Made by a program: the position numbers and the translations under genes. A stretch of 64,000 bases of DNA from Bacteroidota bacterium. Its GTDB lineage: Bacteria > Bacteroidota > Bacteroidia > UKL13-3. Position 1 is the stretch's first letter. Each line of letters opens with the position of its first letter. This document shows positions 9,116-17,195 of the stretch, piece after piece. The stretch spans positions 1 through 64,000 of the forward strand of contig CANHVU010000003.1 in NCBI GenBank assembly GCA_947464275.1, given 5' to 3'. Below the pieces are notes generated by a model. It saw only the letters and a program-made list of their open reading frames with translations, made no database searches and was not told where the DNA came from.

Positions 9116-10345
9116 TTATTCCTTTATAAACTTAATGGTTTGATGGTTATTAATAACAAGTTGGTAAACTCCAATTTGCAGACTTTCAACGTTTATTTTG
9201 TTTGTGTTTTGAGTTAAATTTCCTTCTAATATTACCTTGCCAATATTGTTTATAATTAAATAATTACAATTAATATTATTGTACTTTAAATCAATACTTA
9301 AGGTGTGTTTTACAGGGTTTGGATATATTGAAATAGCATTGTTTTGCAATTCAGTTTTTATTCCGGTATTGGTTAATCCCAAATAGTTTGATAAGTAAGG
9401 ATAAAAGTTTAAGTTTTGTAATTTTTGATTAACAGTAACAACACTTTTGGTAAAAAATTCATTGCTAATAAAATACTTCAAACCATTATTAGTAGCTATT
9501 CCCTCTACTTGATGAAATGCTAAATTCAGGTTTATTTTACGTTTGTTTCCACTAAAAAAATCATTTGCTTCATAATCATAAAGCAGTAATGTAAATGGCT
9601 GTAAAAGGGTATTGTAACCACAAAGCACAACCAGTTTTTTGTTTTCTAATAGGGTAGCTCCTGTTACCAAACCTTGTACATCGTAACTTTTTTTATATTG
9701 AGCAGTATATGTACCTGGTGTTTTGCTCAATGCATATAAACTTGTTTGATTGGTGTTCCATTGTTTGGTAAATAAATAAATGCTATCGGTAGTTACTATA
9801 AAAGCTTCGCAATCAAAATCGGTTTTATTAGCCGTTGTGGCTGTATATTCAGTTTGATTGGAGTAAGAGAAATTAATGGTATCTATTTTTAAATTGTTGT
9901 TTAAAATGCTGTTTTTGTCAAGTCTTAAAATTTTTAAATTGGTTCTATTTCCGCTACTGTTATTCCCAAAATCGCCTACATACAAATAGTTTTCATCTTG
10001 AGATATTTCTTCCCAATCAACATTGGCTGTTCCATTAAGGTTGTAACTGTTAATTATTGAGCCATTTGTTGTGTCAATGGCGTAAATTTTCAAATCATCA
10101 TTGTCGTTATGAGTAAATAGTGAATTGTTCCAAAATGTTAATCCAGATGTTTCTAATAATTGCGAAGGCAAATTACTACTACTCACTACATCGGCTGTGG
10201 TAGCATTATAGGTGCAAGTTCCGTTGTTTTTTGTAGCATTGGCGTTGTAATTATTGGCTAAAGGGTCGGTGCAGCCAAATACTTGTGCATTGATTTTTAA
10301 TGAAATAATCAAAAAGGTACTAATAAGTAAAAATCTTGTTTTCAT
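9116..10345 (-). CDS. Secreted protein with T9SS type A sorting domain
   Basis: With the ATG at 10345 the protein begins MKTRFLLISTFLIIS..INAQ, a clear signal peptide; the frame continues 7 codons upstream but without gain. Right after cleavage comes one GCTDPLANNYNANAT motif ending in Cys, a Cys-flanked repeat found in many exported Bacteroidota proteins. A middle domain (about 55-320) contains THNDNDDLKIYAID and VGDFGNNSSGNR, suggesting a beta-propeller-like fold of unknown function. The last 75 residues form the T9SS sorting domain (ISIYPNPVKHTLSIDL, then IGVYQLVI). It should be exported to the cell surface or medium. Function is unknown. Confidence 0.85.
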   Translation of the reverse strand: MKTRFLLISTFLIISLKINAQVFGCTDPLANNYNANATKNNGTCTYNATTADVVSSSNLPSQLLETSGLTFWNNSLFTHNDNDDLKIYAIDTTNGSIINSYNLNGTANVDWEEISQDENYLYVGDFGNNSSGNRTNLKILRLDKNSILNNNLKIDTINFSYSNQTEYTATTANKTDFDCEAFIVTTDSIYLFTKQWNTNQTSLYALSKTPGTYTAQYKKSYDVQGLVTGATLLENKKLVVLCGYNTLLQPFTLLLYDYEANDFFSGNKRKINLNLAFHQVEGIATNNGLKYFISNEFFTKSVVTVNQKLQNLNFYPYLSNYLGLTNTGIKTELQNNAISIYPNPVKHTLSIDLKYNNINCNYLIINNIGKVILEGNLTQNTNKINVESLQIGVYQLVINNHQTIKFIKE

Positions 10346-10479
10346 TGGTTTTGAATTAATTATCAAAAATAAATTTTAAAAGCAAAAAAAGTAATTTTAT
10401 TGTGGCAACAAATGAAATTGTAAGTAGTTCAATTAAGCAATAAACCTTATAATTGCACTTCGATTTTTTTAAGATTAAG

Positions 10480-11763
10480 ATGAACTTTATTGAAGAACTA
10501 AAATGGCGCGGCATGTTACATGATGTAATGCCTGGAACAGAAGAATTACTGAGTAAACAAGTTACGCGCGGATATATAGGTTTTGATCCAACTGCCGATA
10601 GTTTGCATGTGGGCCATTTAACCCAAATAATGACATTGATTCATTTTCAGCGTTCTGGTCATCAGCCGGTAGCTTTGGTGGGTGGTGCTACTGGTATGGT
10701 TGGCGATCCATCAGGTAAAAGCGATGAACGTAATTTACTTTCAGAAGATATTTTGCGTCACAATGAAGATTGTTTGAAAAAACAATTGAGCCATTTTTTA
10801 GACTTTAATGCGGGTGAAAATGGAGCCATTTTAGTAAATAATTACGATTGGTTTAAAGGGATTACTTTCCTTGATTTTATTCGCGATATTGGTAAGCACA
10901 TTACTGTAAACTACATGATGGCCAAAGATTCCGTAAAAAAACGTTTGGAAGGCGATACCGGAATGAGTTTTACTGAGTTTACTTACCAATTGGTGCAAGG
11001 CTACGATTTTTACTATTTATGGAAAAACCTTAACTGCCAAGTGCAAATGGGCGGTAGCGACCAATGGGGAAATATAGTTACTGGTACCGAATTAATTAGG
11101 CGTAAAGATGCTGGCGAGGCTTATGCCATGACCACGCAATTAATTAAAAAAGCCGATGGTACTAAGTTTGGAAAAACGGAAAGTGGTGCAGTATGGTTAG
11201 ATAGAAAAAAAACATCGCCATACAAGTTTTACCAATTTTGGTTAAATGCCAGCGATAGTGATGCAGCAACTTGGATTTATATTTTTACTTTATTAACCAA
11301 AGAAGAAATAGAAAATTTAAAAGAAGAACATGCTAAAGCACCACATTTGCGTATTTTACAAAAAGCATTAGCTAAAGAAATTACTATTAGAACACATAGC
11401 GAAGCAGATTACAACACAGCTGTAGAGGCATCCAATATTTTGTTTGGAAATGCTACTGCCGAAGCATTTGCGCAATTAGATGAAGAAACCTTTTTAGATA
11501 TATTTTCGGGTGTACCCCAATTTACCATTGCTAAAAATGATTTAGAAAATGGCTTAAATGTGGTAGAATTATTGGCTGAAAAAGCAGCAGTATTTCCATC
11601 AAAAGGCGAAGCAAGAAAAATGATTGCAGGTGGAGGAGTGAGCATTAACAAAACCAAAGTTGAAAATGATGCTGAAACTATTTCGACCAATCATTTAATA
11701 AACAATAAATTCTTAATTGCTCAAAAAGGTAAAAAGAACTATTTTTTAATAACGGTGAATTAA
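10480..11763 (+). CDS. tyrS: Tyrosyl-tRNA synthetase
   Basis: A class I aminoacyl-tRNA synthetase that charges tRNA-Tyr. The HIGH motif is HVGH at residues 43-46, the KMSKS-equivalent is KFGKT near 235, the tyrosine pocket sequence is [20 protein letters not shown], and an S4 RNA-binding domain is at the C-terminus ([23 protein letters not shown]). The start is set at ATG 10480, giving 427 residues as usual; the frame is open to a TTG 27 bases upstream, which would add an atypical N-terminus. It is a single gene with divergent and downstream neighbours of unrelated function. Confidence 0.97.
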   Translation: MNFIEELKWRGMLHDVMPGTEELLSKQVTRGYIGFDPTADSLHVGHLTQIMTLIHFQRSGHQPVALVGGATGMVGDPSGKSDERNLLSEDILRHNEDCLKKQLSHFLDFNAGENGAILVNNYDWFKGITFLDFIRDIGKHITVNYMMAKDSVKKRLEGDTGMSFTEFTYQLVQGYDFYYLWKNLNCQVQMGGSDQWGNIVTGTELIRRKDAGEAYAMTTQLIKKADGTKFGKTESGAVWLDRKKTSPYKFYQFWLNASDSDAATWIYIFTLLTKEEIENLKEEHAKAPHLRILQKALAKEITIRTHSEADYNTAVEASNILFGNATAEAFAQLDEETFLDIFSGVPQFTIAKNDLENGLNVVELLAEKAAVFPSKGEARKMIAGGGVSINKTKVENDAETISTNHLINNKFLIAQKGKKNYFLITVN

Positions 11764-11769
11764 TACAAA

Positions 11770-11830
11770 CGTCATTGCGAACGTAGTGAAGCAATCCCAC
11801 AAAGAGATTGCTTCGTTCCTCGCAATGACG
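11770..11830. repeat. Inverted copy pair of a dispersed intergenic repeat
   Basis: Two inverted arms, CGTCATTGCGA...GAAGCAATC and GATTGCTTCGTTCCTCGCAA followed by TGACG, form a roughly 60-base imperfect hairpin directly after tyrS. The right arm recurs three times at 26.77-27.02 kb in this window, so it is a dispersed repeat and not only a local terminator. Confidence 0.8.
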
Positions 11831-11882
11831 CTCGAACTGACAATAATTCAAAACACAATCTTTCAATTTTTCAATAAAAAAA

Positions 11883-12773
11883 ATGAAAACCATAACACCC
11901 AAAGAACTTCCATTAGCTGAGTTTCACAATGCTTTGTTAACTGCCATTGCACCTCGTCCTATTTGTTTTGCAAGTACTATTGATGCAGCAGGTAATCCTA
12001 ATTTGAGTCCTTTTAGTTTCTTTAATATTTTTGGTTCTAACCCAACTACGTTAATATTTTCGCCTGCTCGCAGGGTGCGCGATAATACCATTAAACATAC
12101 GTTAGAAAACGTAATGGCTACTAAAGAAGTGGTAATAAATGTGGTTAATTACAATATGGTGCAACAAATGAGTTTGGCTAGTTGCGAATATCCAAAGGGT
12201 GTAAATGAGTTTGAAAAAGCTGGTTTTACTGCATTGGCATCAGAAAAAGTAAAACCATTTAGGGTGAAAGAAAGTCCGGTGCAGTTTGAGTGTAAAGTGC
12301 GCGAAATTATTGAAACAGGTAACGAAGGTGGTGCTGGAAATTTGGTGATTGCAGAAATTATTTTGATGCATATTGATGAATCGGTTTTGACCATTGATGG
12401 AAAAATAGATCAACATAAAATGGATTTAGTTGGCCGTTTGGGTAGTGATTGGTATGTTAGGGCCAATGGCGATGCATTATTTGAAGTACCAAAACCTAAT
12501 AAAAATTTAGGAATGGGTGTAAATAGTCTGCCTGATACCATTAGACTGAGCAAGGTGCTTACTGGGAATGATTTAGGAATGCTTGCCAATGAGCAAGCCA
12601 TGCCTGATTCCGATAGTGCTGAAATTTTTAAACGTATGAACAAAGAAGTTATGGAAATTCATACCCGTTTTGCACACGATTTGGAACATCTTCAATTAGA
12701 ATTGCACCGTTATGCGCATCATTTATTGTTACAAAACAAAGTAACTGATGCTTGGAAAGTTTTGTTAGGGTAG
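11883..12773 (+). CDS. Flavin reductase-like domain protein
   Basis: A 296-residue protein whose first 200 residues match the flavin reductase-like (FMN-binding split-barrel) family: IAPRPICFASTID..GNPNLSPFSFFNIFGSNPTTLIFSP is the characteristic N-terminal signature. Members bind FMN and reduce it with NAD(P)H or act as related oxidoreductases. The C-terminal part (about 205-296) is an extra helical region (EIFKRMNKEVMEIHTRFAHDLEHLQLELHRYAHHLL) that I do not recognise. It follows the tyrS repeat and has no obvious operon partner. The precise reaction is unknown. Confidence 0.88.
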   Translation: MKTITPKELPLAEFHNALLTAIAPRPICFASTIDAAGNPNLSPFSFFNIFGSNPTTLIFSPARRVRDNTIKHTLENVMATKEVVINVVNYNMVQQMSLASCEYPKGVNEFEKAGFTALASEKVKPFRVKESPVQFECKVREIIETGNEGGAGNLVIAEIILMHIDESVLTIDGKIDQHKMDLVGRLGSDWYVRANGDALFEVPKPNKNLGMGVNSLPDTIRLSKVLTGNDLGMLANEQAMPDSDSAEIFKRMNKEVMEIHTRFAHDLEHLQLELHRYAHHLLLQNKVTDAWKVLLG

Positions 12774-12811
12774 GGATTATTTTGAAAATGATTAATACAC
12801 TTTATTTTGTA

Positions 12812-12841
12812 GCCGTTGTTTAGCGAAGCGTCACCAACAAC
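12812..12841 (-). repeat. REP-like element on the 3' side of the RAYT gene
   Basis: On the minus strand this reads GTTGTTGGTGACGCTTCGCT followed by AAACAAC, matching the REP-like units at 13416 and 13458 (shared core TTGTTGGTG-m-CGCTT). Its ends GTTGTT / AACAAC can pair. It lies just beyond the 3' end of the transposase-like gene. Confidence 0.7.
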
Positions 12842-12869
12842 AAATGTATCTCCAAATGCATTTGTTTAT

Positions 12870-13385
12870 TTAAAATAACTCGTTGTAATGTGTTAAAAAT
12901 TGAAAATTATGAGGTAAATTATTGTAAAATAATTCAGAGGAGTAAACATAATTACCATTTTGATTAATGATATTCCATTTCTCATGATAGGGATTATTAT
13001 GAATATAATTTAATTTTTGAATAAGCACTTCTTTATTAAATAATTGAATGCTCAAAGGGTTTCTCTCCCAAATTTGATATTTTCTATCCTTAGCACTTAC
13101 TTTAAACTTTTCTAAAACCAATGGATGATTAATAGTTAAATCTGTTTTTATCTGTTGTGCAGTATATTTCATAAAACTTTGTTGAATCTTATCTAAACTG
13201 TATTCACTATTTATTTGCCATATCAAATGAATATGATTTGGCATAATGACAAATCCATAAACTTTAACTTTATTTTGGTTACATAAAAACGCTAAACTAT
13301 CAATAATTATCTGTTTGTATTTATCTAGTTTTAGTAAATGCTTCCATTCTAAAATAGTGGCAGTGTAAAAATAGGGATAATTCAT
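12870..13385 (-). CDS. REP-associated tyrosine transposase (RAYT, Y1/HUH family)
   Basis: A 171-residue Y1 transposase-type protein. The HUH motif is HIH within VIMPNHIHLIW (residues 51-53 from the chosen ATG), and a candidate nucleophilic Tyr lies in FMKYTAQQI about 22 residues later. Downstream features of RAYTs are seen in IWERNP..I and KLNYIHNNP. Such proteins are single-copy domesticated relatives of IS200/IS605 transposases that act on REP hairpins by single-strand cleavage. Start: the frame can extend 6 codons to a TTG at 13403, but ATG 13385 gives the usual MNYPYFYT opening. REP-like hairpins lie on both sides (12812, 13416, 13458), which supports the assignment. It looks intact. Confidence 0.88.
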   Translation of the reverse strand: MNYPYFYTATILEWKHLLKLDKYKQIIIDSLAFLCNQNKVKVYGFVIMPNHIHLIWQINSEYSLDKIQQSFMKYTAQQIKTDLTINHPLVLEKFKVSAKDRKYQIWERNPLSIQLFNKEVLIQKLNYIHNNPYHEKWNIINQNGNYVYSSELFYNNLPHNFQFLTHYNELF

Positions 13386-13415
13386 GTTTAAAATTATATT
13401 CAAATTACTAAGATT

Positions 13416-13449
13416 CTTGTTGGTGCCGCTTCGCTAAAACACCAACAAG
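13416..13449 (+). repeat. REP-like hairpin, forward copy
   Basis: Perfect arms CTTGTTGGTG and CACCAACAAG enclose the loop CCGCTTCGCTAAAA. This is the unit that recurs, with one arm change, at 22092-22125, and in reverse orientation at 13458 and 12812. It lies 30 bases upstream of the RAYT start codon. Confidence 0.8.
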
Positions 13450-13457
13450 GGCGAAAC

Positions 13458-13491
13458 CGTTGTTGTTGTTTAGCAAAGCGTCACCAACAAG
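13458..13491 (-). repeat. REP-like hairpin, reverse copy
   Basis: On the minus strand it reads CTTGTTGGTGACGCTTTGCT followed by AAACAACAAC. Together with the forward copy at 13416 it makes an inverted pair separated by 8 bases, the arrangement of a BIME. Confidence 0.75.
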
Positions 13492-13507
13492 GTCACCAAT
13501 CAAAATC

Positions 13508-15865
13508 TTACTCAACGATAAACTTTTTCGAAGTACTAGTTTCGAAGTTCTCTATGTTTATAAAATATGTGCCTTTTGTAAGGTGCTCAATATTTATGGT
13601 TTGTGTTGGTTTGTTTAATAACACTTTTTGAACTTCTTTTCCATTTATGTCGTATATAATGGCAGTGGTATTCAATAGCTTTTCACTTATTTCAATATTG
13701 ATTTGGTGTTTGGTAGGGTTGGGGTAAAGTATAAATCCTGTTTCTTTTTTGGTTGTATTTTTTAAACCAACTTTATAATCATAAACGCCAATGGCATACA
13801 TTCCTTTTTCAATTTTATTAACAGTAAATCTGCCAGTTTTATCGGTTTTGCTGCCACCAGTTAATTGGGTATAGTTGGGATGTATAACCCAACTATTGGT
13901 ATTAGGAGCTTTGTATAAAAGTACTAAACTATCTTCATTGGTAAAAGGTAAAGTATAATCTAAATAGCCAGCGTTTGGATTGGTAGGAGTGGTTCCATCA
14001 TAACTTAAGTAAATTTGACCCTTTAATTTATTAGCATCAAAATAACCATCCAAATTCCAATAGCGATAATTATGTATCCTTATTCCTTTTGGTGCCACCT
14101 CATATTGCGAAGCACCTACCCAATATTGTTCGGCTAAAATAGTAGCTGAGTCCGTATTTTGTTGCACATTAAGGTTCAATAACGCGTTGGCAAATGTTTT
14201 TAACCCAGTTCCTTTAATGGTTTCTAAATTATAAGTTCTTGCCAAAGGCAGTTCATTGTTTTCGTTAACCAATAAAAATTCTGGAAAAAAATCATAAGGC
14301 ACTCTAATCATCAATTGTTTTTCGTAAGTATTGATTGAGTCTGTGTAAATAAAAGTTTCTCCTTTATTGTTAAACAAAGTAATTTTATACGGAATATGGC
14401 TATAGGTAATATTGTTACCGCGACTGTGTTGTCTTAATGTAACTTCTACAAAATTAGCTGCATTGCCTACAAAAATGCGGTATTGACTAGCAACAATAGC
14501 AGCACTACCAGCAGTAAATACCCATTCGTTAAAAAATGAAGTTAAGTTTTTATTGGTAAACTTTTGAAATTCGTTTCTAAGTTGAATTGAATTACTTGAT
14601 TGAAATTTATATTTGGTTAAGTAGCTATTGCAAGCTTGGTAAAAGGCCGAATCGCCCATGTAATAACGCAACGCAGCTACCGTTAAAGCTCCTTTTTTAT
14701 ATACATGGTCGCCATAAGTTACTTTATGCGGAATTTGATTTAATACTAAAAATCCACCATCTCTAATATGTGCCGAACGCATTACATAAAGTAGCTTTTC
14801 GTTCATATCGGCATAATAAGTTTGTTTATTATACATTAATTCTAAAAATAACGCTTCGCAAAAACTCGCCCAACCTTCGTTCAACCACATTTCACTGGCA
14901 TTTTCGCAAGTTACCATATCGCCCCACCACATGTGACTCAATTCGTGAGCCATTAATGTTTCGTAATTTAAAGTGCCATCTACCCCAAATAAAGGGTATG
15001 TAATACAGGTAGCATGTTCCATGGCACCTCCATCAAAAGGAACCATTACATAACCTGCTCTATCAAAAGGATAAGGCGCAAATTTTTCTTCAAAAAACTG
15101 CAAAGCTTTATTTAAGTTAACCATGCTAGCCTTTACTTTTATAGTATCTTTTGCTTGTGCTGCAAGTATTACCTCAAAGTTTTTGTTTTTACCTTGAAAA
15201 GTAAATTTTACTGGTGTGTATGTGCTAACTGCCACACATGCCAAATAAGTTGGAATAGCCTGATTTAACTGCCAATGCCAAGTTAAAGAGTTATTGCTAT
15301 TAATAGTAGTTGGTTGTGGTAATCCATTACAAACTGCCATGTAATTACTATCGGTAGTAATATGGAAATCGTAAGTGCTTCTATCGGTAAAATTATCTAC
15401 ACACGGGAACCAAGCCCTGCCATAATTATGCGGATTTACCGTAAAACCAACGCCCATATTAAAGGCGTAATTACCTGTAAAATAAAATCCGCCCCAACTA
15501 GCATCTTTGGTTGGCATACCTTTATAAAATATATTGAGTTTTACTATATCGTTTTGCTTAGCAGGTGTGCCTAGGTTTATAAAAACTTGAGAATCATTTT
15601 GAGTGAAAATAGTTTTATTGTTATTGATTAAAATAGAATCAACTTTTAGAATTGCTAAATCAAACCAAACTGTACTTAAATTATTTTGTAATGCTTGAAT
15701 GGTAATTTCGGCATTTCCTCCAATTGTTTTTAGGCTTAAGTTTTGAATATTTAAGTGAATGGAATAGTTCAATACATCAAACTGAGTATTTCTGTTATCT
15801 TGTCCAAAAGCAGTTTGAACCAATAATAGCAAACTGATTAGTGCAGCAAAACCTATTTTTTTCAT
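13508..15865 (-). CDS. Secreted M1-family metallo-aminopeptidase with T9SS sorting domain
   Basis: From ATG 15865 the protein is 785 residues and starts MKKIGFAALISLLLLVQTAFGQ, a signal peptide. The N-terminal M1 beta-domain is followed by the zinc site HELSH with the third ligand in NEGWASFCEALF (about residues 310-335), and by the substrate-binding DGGAMEH just upstream, a variant of GAMEN. The C-terminal 75 residues are a T9SS type A domain (FILYPNPTKHQINIEIS..GTYFINIE). It should cleave N-terminal residues from peptides outside the cell or on its surface. An additional Ig-like region lies between the peptidase and the sorting domain. The longer frame to 15886 adds seven residues before the signal peptide. 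Confidence 0.93.
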   Translation of the reverse strand: MKKIGFAALISLLLLVQTAFGQDNRNTQFDVLNYSIHLNIQNLSLKTIGGNAEITIQALQNNLSTVWFDLAILKVDSILINNNKTIFTQNDSQVFINLGTPAKQNDIVKLNIFYKGMPTKDASWGGFYFTGNYAFNMGVGFTVNPHNYGRAWFPCVDNFTDRSTYDFHITTDSNYMAVCNGLPQPTTINSNNSLTWHWQLNQAIPTYLACVAVSTYTPVKFTFQGKNKNFEVILAAQAKDTIKVKASMVNLNKALQFFEEKFAPYPFDRAGYVMVPFDGGAMEHATCITYPLFGVDGTLNYETLMAHELSHMWWGDMVTCENASEMWLNEGWASFCEALFLELMYNKQTYYADMNEKLLYVMRSAHIRDGGFLVLNQIPHKVTYGDHVYKKGALTVAALRYYMGDSAFYQACNSYLTKYKFQSSNSIQLRNEFQKFTNKNLTSFFNEWVFTAGSAAIVASQYRIFVGNAANFVEVTLRQHSRGNNITYSHIPYKITLFNNKGETFIYTDSINTYEKQLMIRVPYDFFPEFLLVNENNELPLARTYNLETIKGTGLKTFANALLNLNVQQNTDSATILAEQYWVGASQYEVAPKGIRIHNYRYWNLDGYFDANKLKGQIYLSYDGTTPTNPNAGYLDYTLPFTNEDSLVLLYKAPNTNSWVIHPNYTQLTGGSKTDKTGRFTVNKIEKGMYAIGVYDYKVGLKNTTKKETGFILYPNPTKHQINIEISEKLLNTTAIIYDINGKEVQKVLLNKPTQTINIEHLTKGTYFINIENFETSTSKKFIVE

Positions 15866-16013
15866 GTTCAATAATACAAAAACCAAATTTGATATTAAGT
15901 AATTTTTTTATAGTAAAAAAGAACATGGTTGAAATTTGTGGTTGTAACAAAGTAATATCAGGTTACACAAACAACCAATTGTTCTTTACCGCTTATTCTG
16001 GCAGCTATTAATT

Positions 16014-16502
16014 TTATAATTGTTCTGCCAATTCCTTTATTTTTTCATTCATTTCGTTAAAGCCGTTAACGGTATTATTGTCCAACATTTTTTTAAATAA
16101 AGGCACAAGAATCCCTTTAAATTTTTCACTCTGTCTGAATGTTGTTGTTCCATTCCCATTGTCAACTAACTCAAATTTGTGTTCACCATCAAAAAGACCA
16201 GGAAATAATAAATGTCCAATCCAACTAAATTCTTTATTTGTATCAAACACCAGAACTTTAGGTTTAAAGGTCATTCCCTGCGCTTTCTGAGGTTCAATTC
16301 TTGCTTCAATTTTGTTTCCAACCTTTACTTCTCCTTTTATGGATTTAATAAATGGATTCCAATTCGGATAATTTTCGAATTTTGTTAGAATTGACCAAAC
16401 TTTTTCTGGTGTGGCATTAATTAAAATTTCTGTTTTGATTTCTTTTGACATGGCCGTTGAGTGTAAAATGGTGATTAAAATAAGTGTTGCTAAATATTTC
16501 AT
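16014..16502 (-). CDS. SRPBCC / START-like domain protein with signal peptide
   Basis: From ATG 16502 the product is 162 residues: a short hydrophobic leader (MKYLATLILITILHSTAMS) and then an SRPBCC fold of the polyketide cyclase / AHSA1-like type. Hallmarks are EILINATPEKVWSILTKFENYPNWNPFI at the start and HKFELVDNGNGTTTFRQSEKFKGILVPLF in the second half. Family members bind hydrophobic ligands in a deep cavity; the ligand here is unknown. The upstream gap to the Crp/Fnr stop holds two dyads (16527 and 16555), the second resembling an FNR box. A 22-codon upstream extension is possible but would bury the leader. Confidence 0.85.
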   Translation of the reverse strand: MKYLATLILITILHSTAMSKEIKTEILINATPEKVWSILTKFENYPNWNPFIKSIKGEVKVGNKIEARIEPQKAQGMTFKPKVLVFDTNKEFSWIGHLLFPGLFDGEHKFELVDNGNGTTTFRQSEKFKGILVPLFKKMLDNNTVNGFNEMNEKIKELAEQL

Positions 16503-16526
16503 TTGTTCGTTTATAATTACGCAGCA

Positions 16527-16541
16527 AATGTGTAACACATT
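16527..16541. promoter_or_regulatory. 15-bp palindrome upstream of the SRPBCC gene
   Basis: AATGTGT-A-ACACATT is a perfect dyad 25 bases before the SRPBCC start codon. It could be an operator overlapping the promoter: on the minus strand CACATTTG is one base off the Bacteroidota -7 box TAnnTTTG. Confidence 0.4.
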
Positions 16542-16554
16542 AATTATTTTACTC

Positions 16555-16568
16555 TTGACAATTATCAA
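16555..16568. promoter_or_regulatory. FNR-box-like dyad
   Basis: TTGAC-AATT-ATCAA matches the FNR half-site arrangement TTGAT-N4-ATCAA at 9 of 10 positions. It lies between the Crp/Fnr-family gene and the SRPBCC gene, 53 bases before the latter. The regulator has an ExxSR-type recognition helix (PETFSRIRK), the residues that contact TTGAT in FNR. Binding is inferred. Confidence 0.5.
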
Positions 16569-16572
16569 GAAA

Positions 16573-17055
16573 TCATGATAGTTGTTTTTTTCTAATTCTA
16601 CTAAACGTTTCGGGTGTCATGCCAAGCATGGAAGCTATGTATTGCAATGGAACTTGATTAAATAGTTCTCTGTTGTTTTCATAAAAGAAATTATATCGTT
16701 CTTCGGCTGTCATTGATAAGTGACTAAAAATTCGGTCTTCTAAAATTATAAAGCACCTCACTAAAAATAACTTTTCAAGTTCGTTCCATTTAGGTACTAA
16801 ATCACCAATTCTTTTATAGTCTTCTTTTGTAATGATATAAAGTTCAGTATCAACCAAGGCTTGTATGTTCCATCGAGAAGGAACCTCAAATACAAAACTA
16901 GAAAGGTCGGTGGTAAAATAACCTTTTGTTGAAATCCATTGAGTTACCTCTTTTTCTTCTGTTGTAACAAACATTCTCAAAAGACCTGATTGAACAAAAC
17001 TTAAATTAGTGCAATACTTGCCTGATTTCAATAAATAATCACCTTTTTTATACAT
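16573..17055 (-). CDS. Crp/Fnr-family transcriptional regulator, main reading frame
   Basis: 160 residues are encoded from the internal ATG at 17055. A cyclic-nucleotide-binding-like beta-roll (KKGDYLLKSGKYCTNLSFVQSGLLRMFV) is followed by a dimer helix and a C-terminal winged helix with VPLQYIASMLGMTPETFSRIRKK; the recognition helix shows ExxSR. No FNR-type iron-sulfur cysteine cluster is present at the N-terminus. The usual length in this subfamily is about 190 residues. The missing first 30 residues are encoded immediately upstream in another frame (17028-17144), so the gene is either frameshifted by one base in an A6 run, wrongly sequenced there, or read by -1 frameshifting. An FNR-box-like site follows its stop. 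Confidence 0.85.
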   Translation of the reverse strand: MYKKGDYLLKSGKYCTNLSFVQSGLLRMFVTTEEKEVTQWISTKGYFTTDLSSFVFEVPSRWNIQALVDTELYIITKEDYKRIGDLVPKWNELEKLFLVRCFIILEDRIFSHLSMTAEERYNFFYENNRELFNQVPLQYIASMLGMTPETFSRIRKKQLS

Positions 17056-17144
17056 GTTAATTTGAAAAATGAAACGATGGTTTTCAAATCATCGTTATTC
17101 ACAACTCCAAAGTACGATTTAATGTATTGTTCAAGTTCTGTCAT
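17028..17144 (-). pseudogene. N-terminal part of the Crp/Fnr regulator in a different frame
   Basis: From ATG 17144 the frame reads MTELEQYIKSYFGVVNNDDL and then KTIVSFFKLTCIKK before running into a TGA at 17028. This is the normal opening of Bacteroidota Crp/Fnr proteins. At codons ATA-AAA-AAG (bases 17051-17043) a shift of -1 continues as GGT-GAT-TAT, i.e. GDYLLKSGK of the main frame, giving a full protein of about 190 residues (16573-17144). Adding one A to the A6 run has the same effect. Confidence 0.75.
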
Positions 17145-17195
17145 AAGGATACTTTTAGGCGTGAACCTTTATTTATAAAATTTGCATTTTTACCG

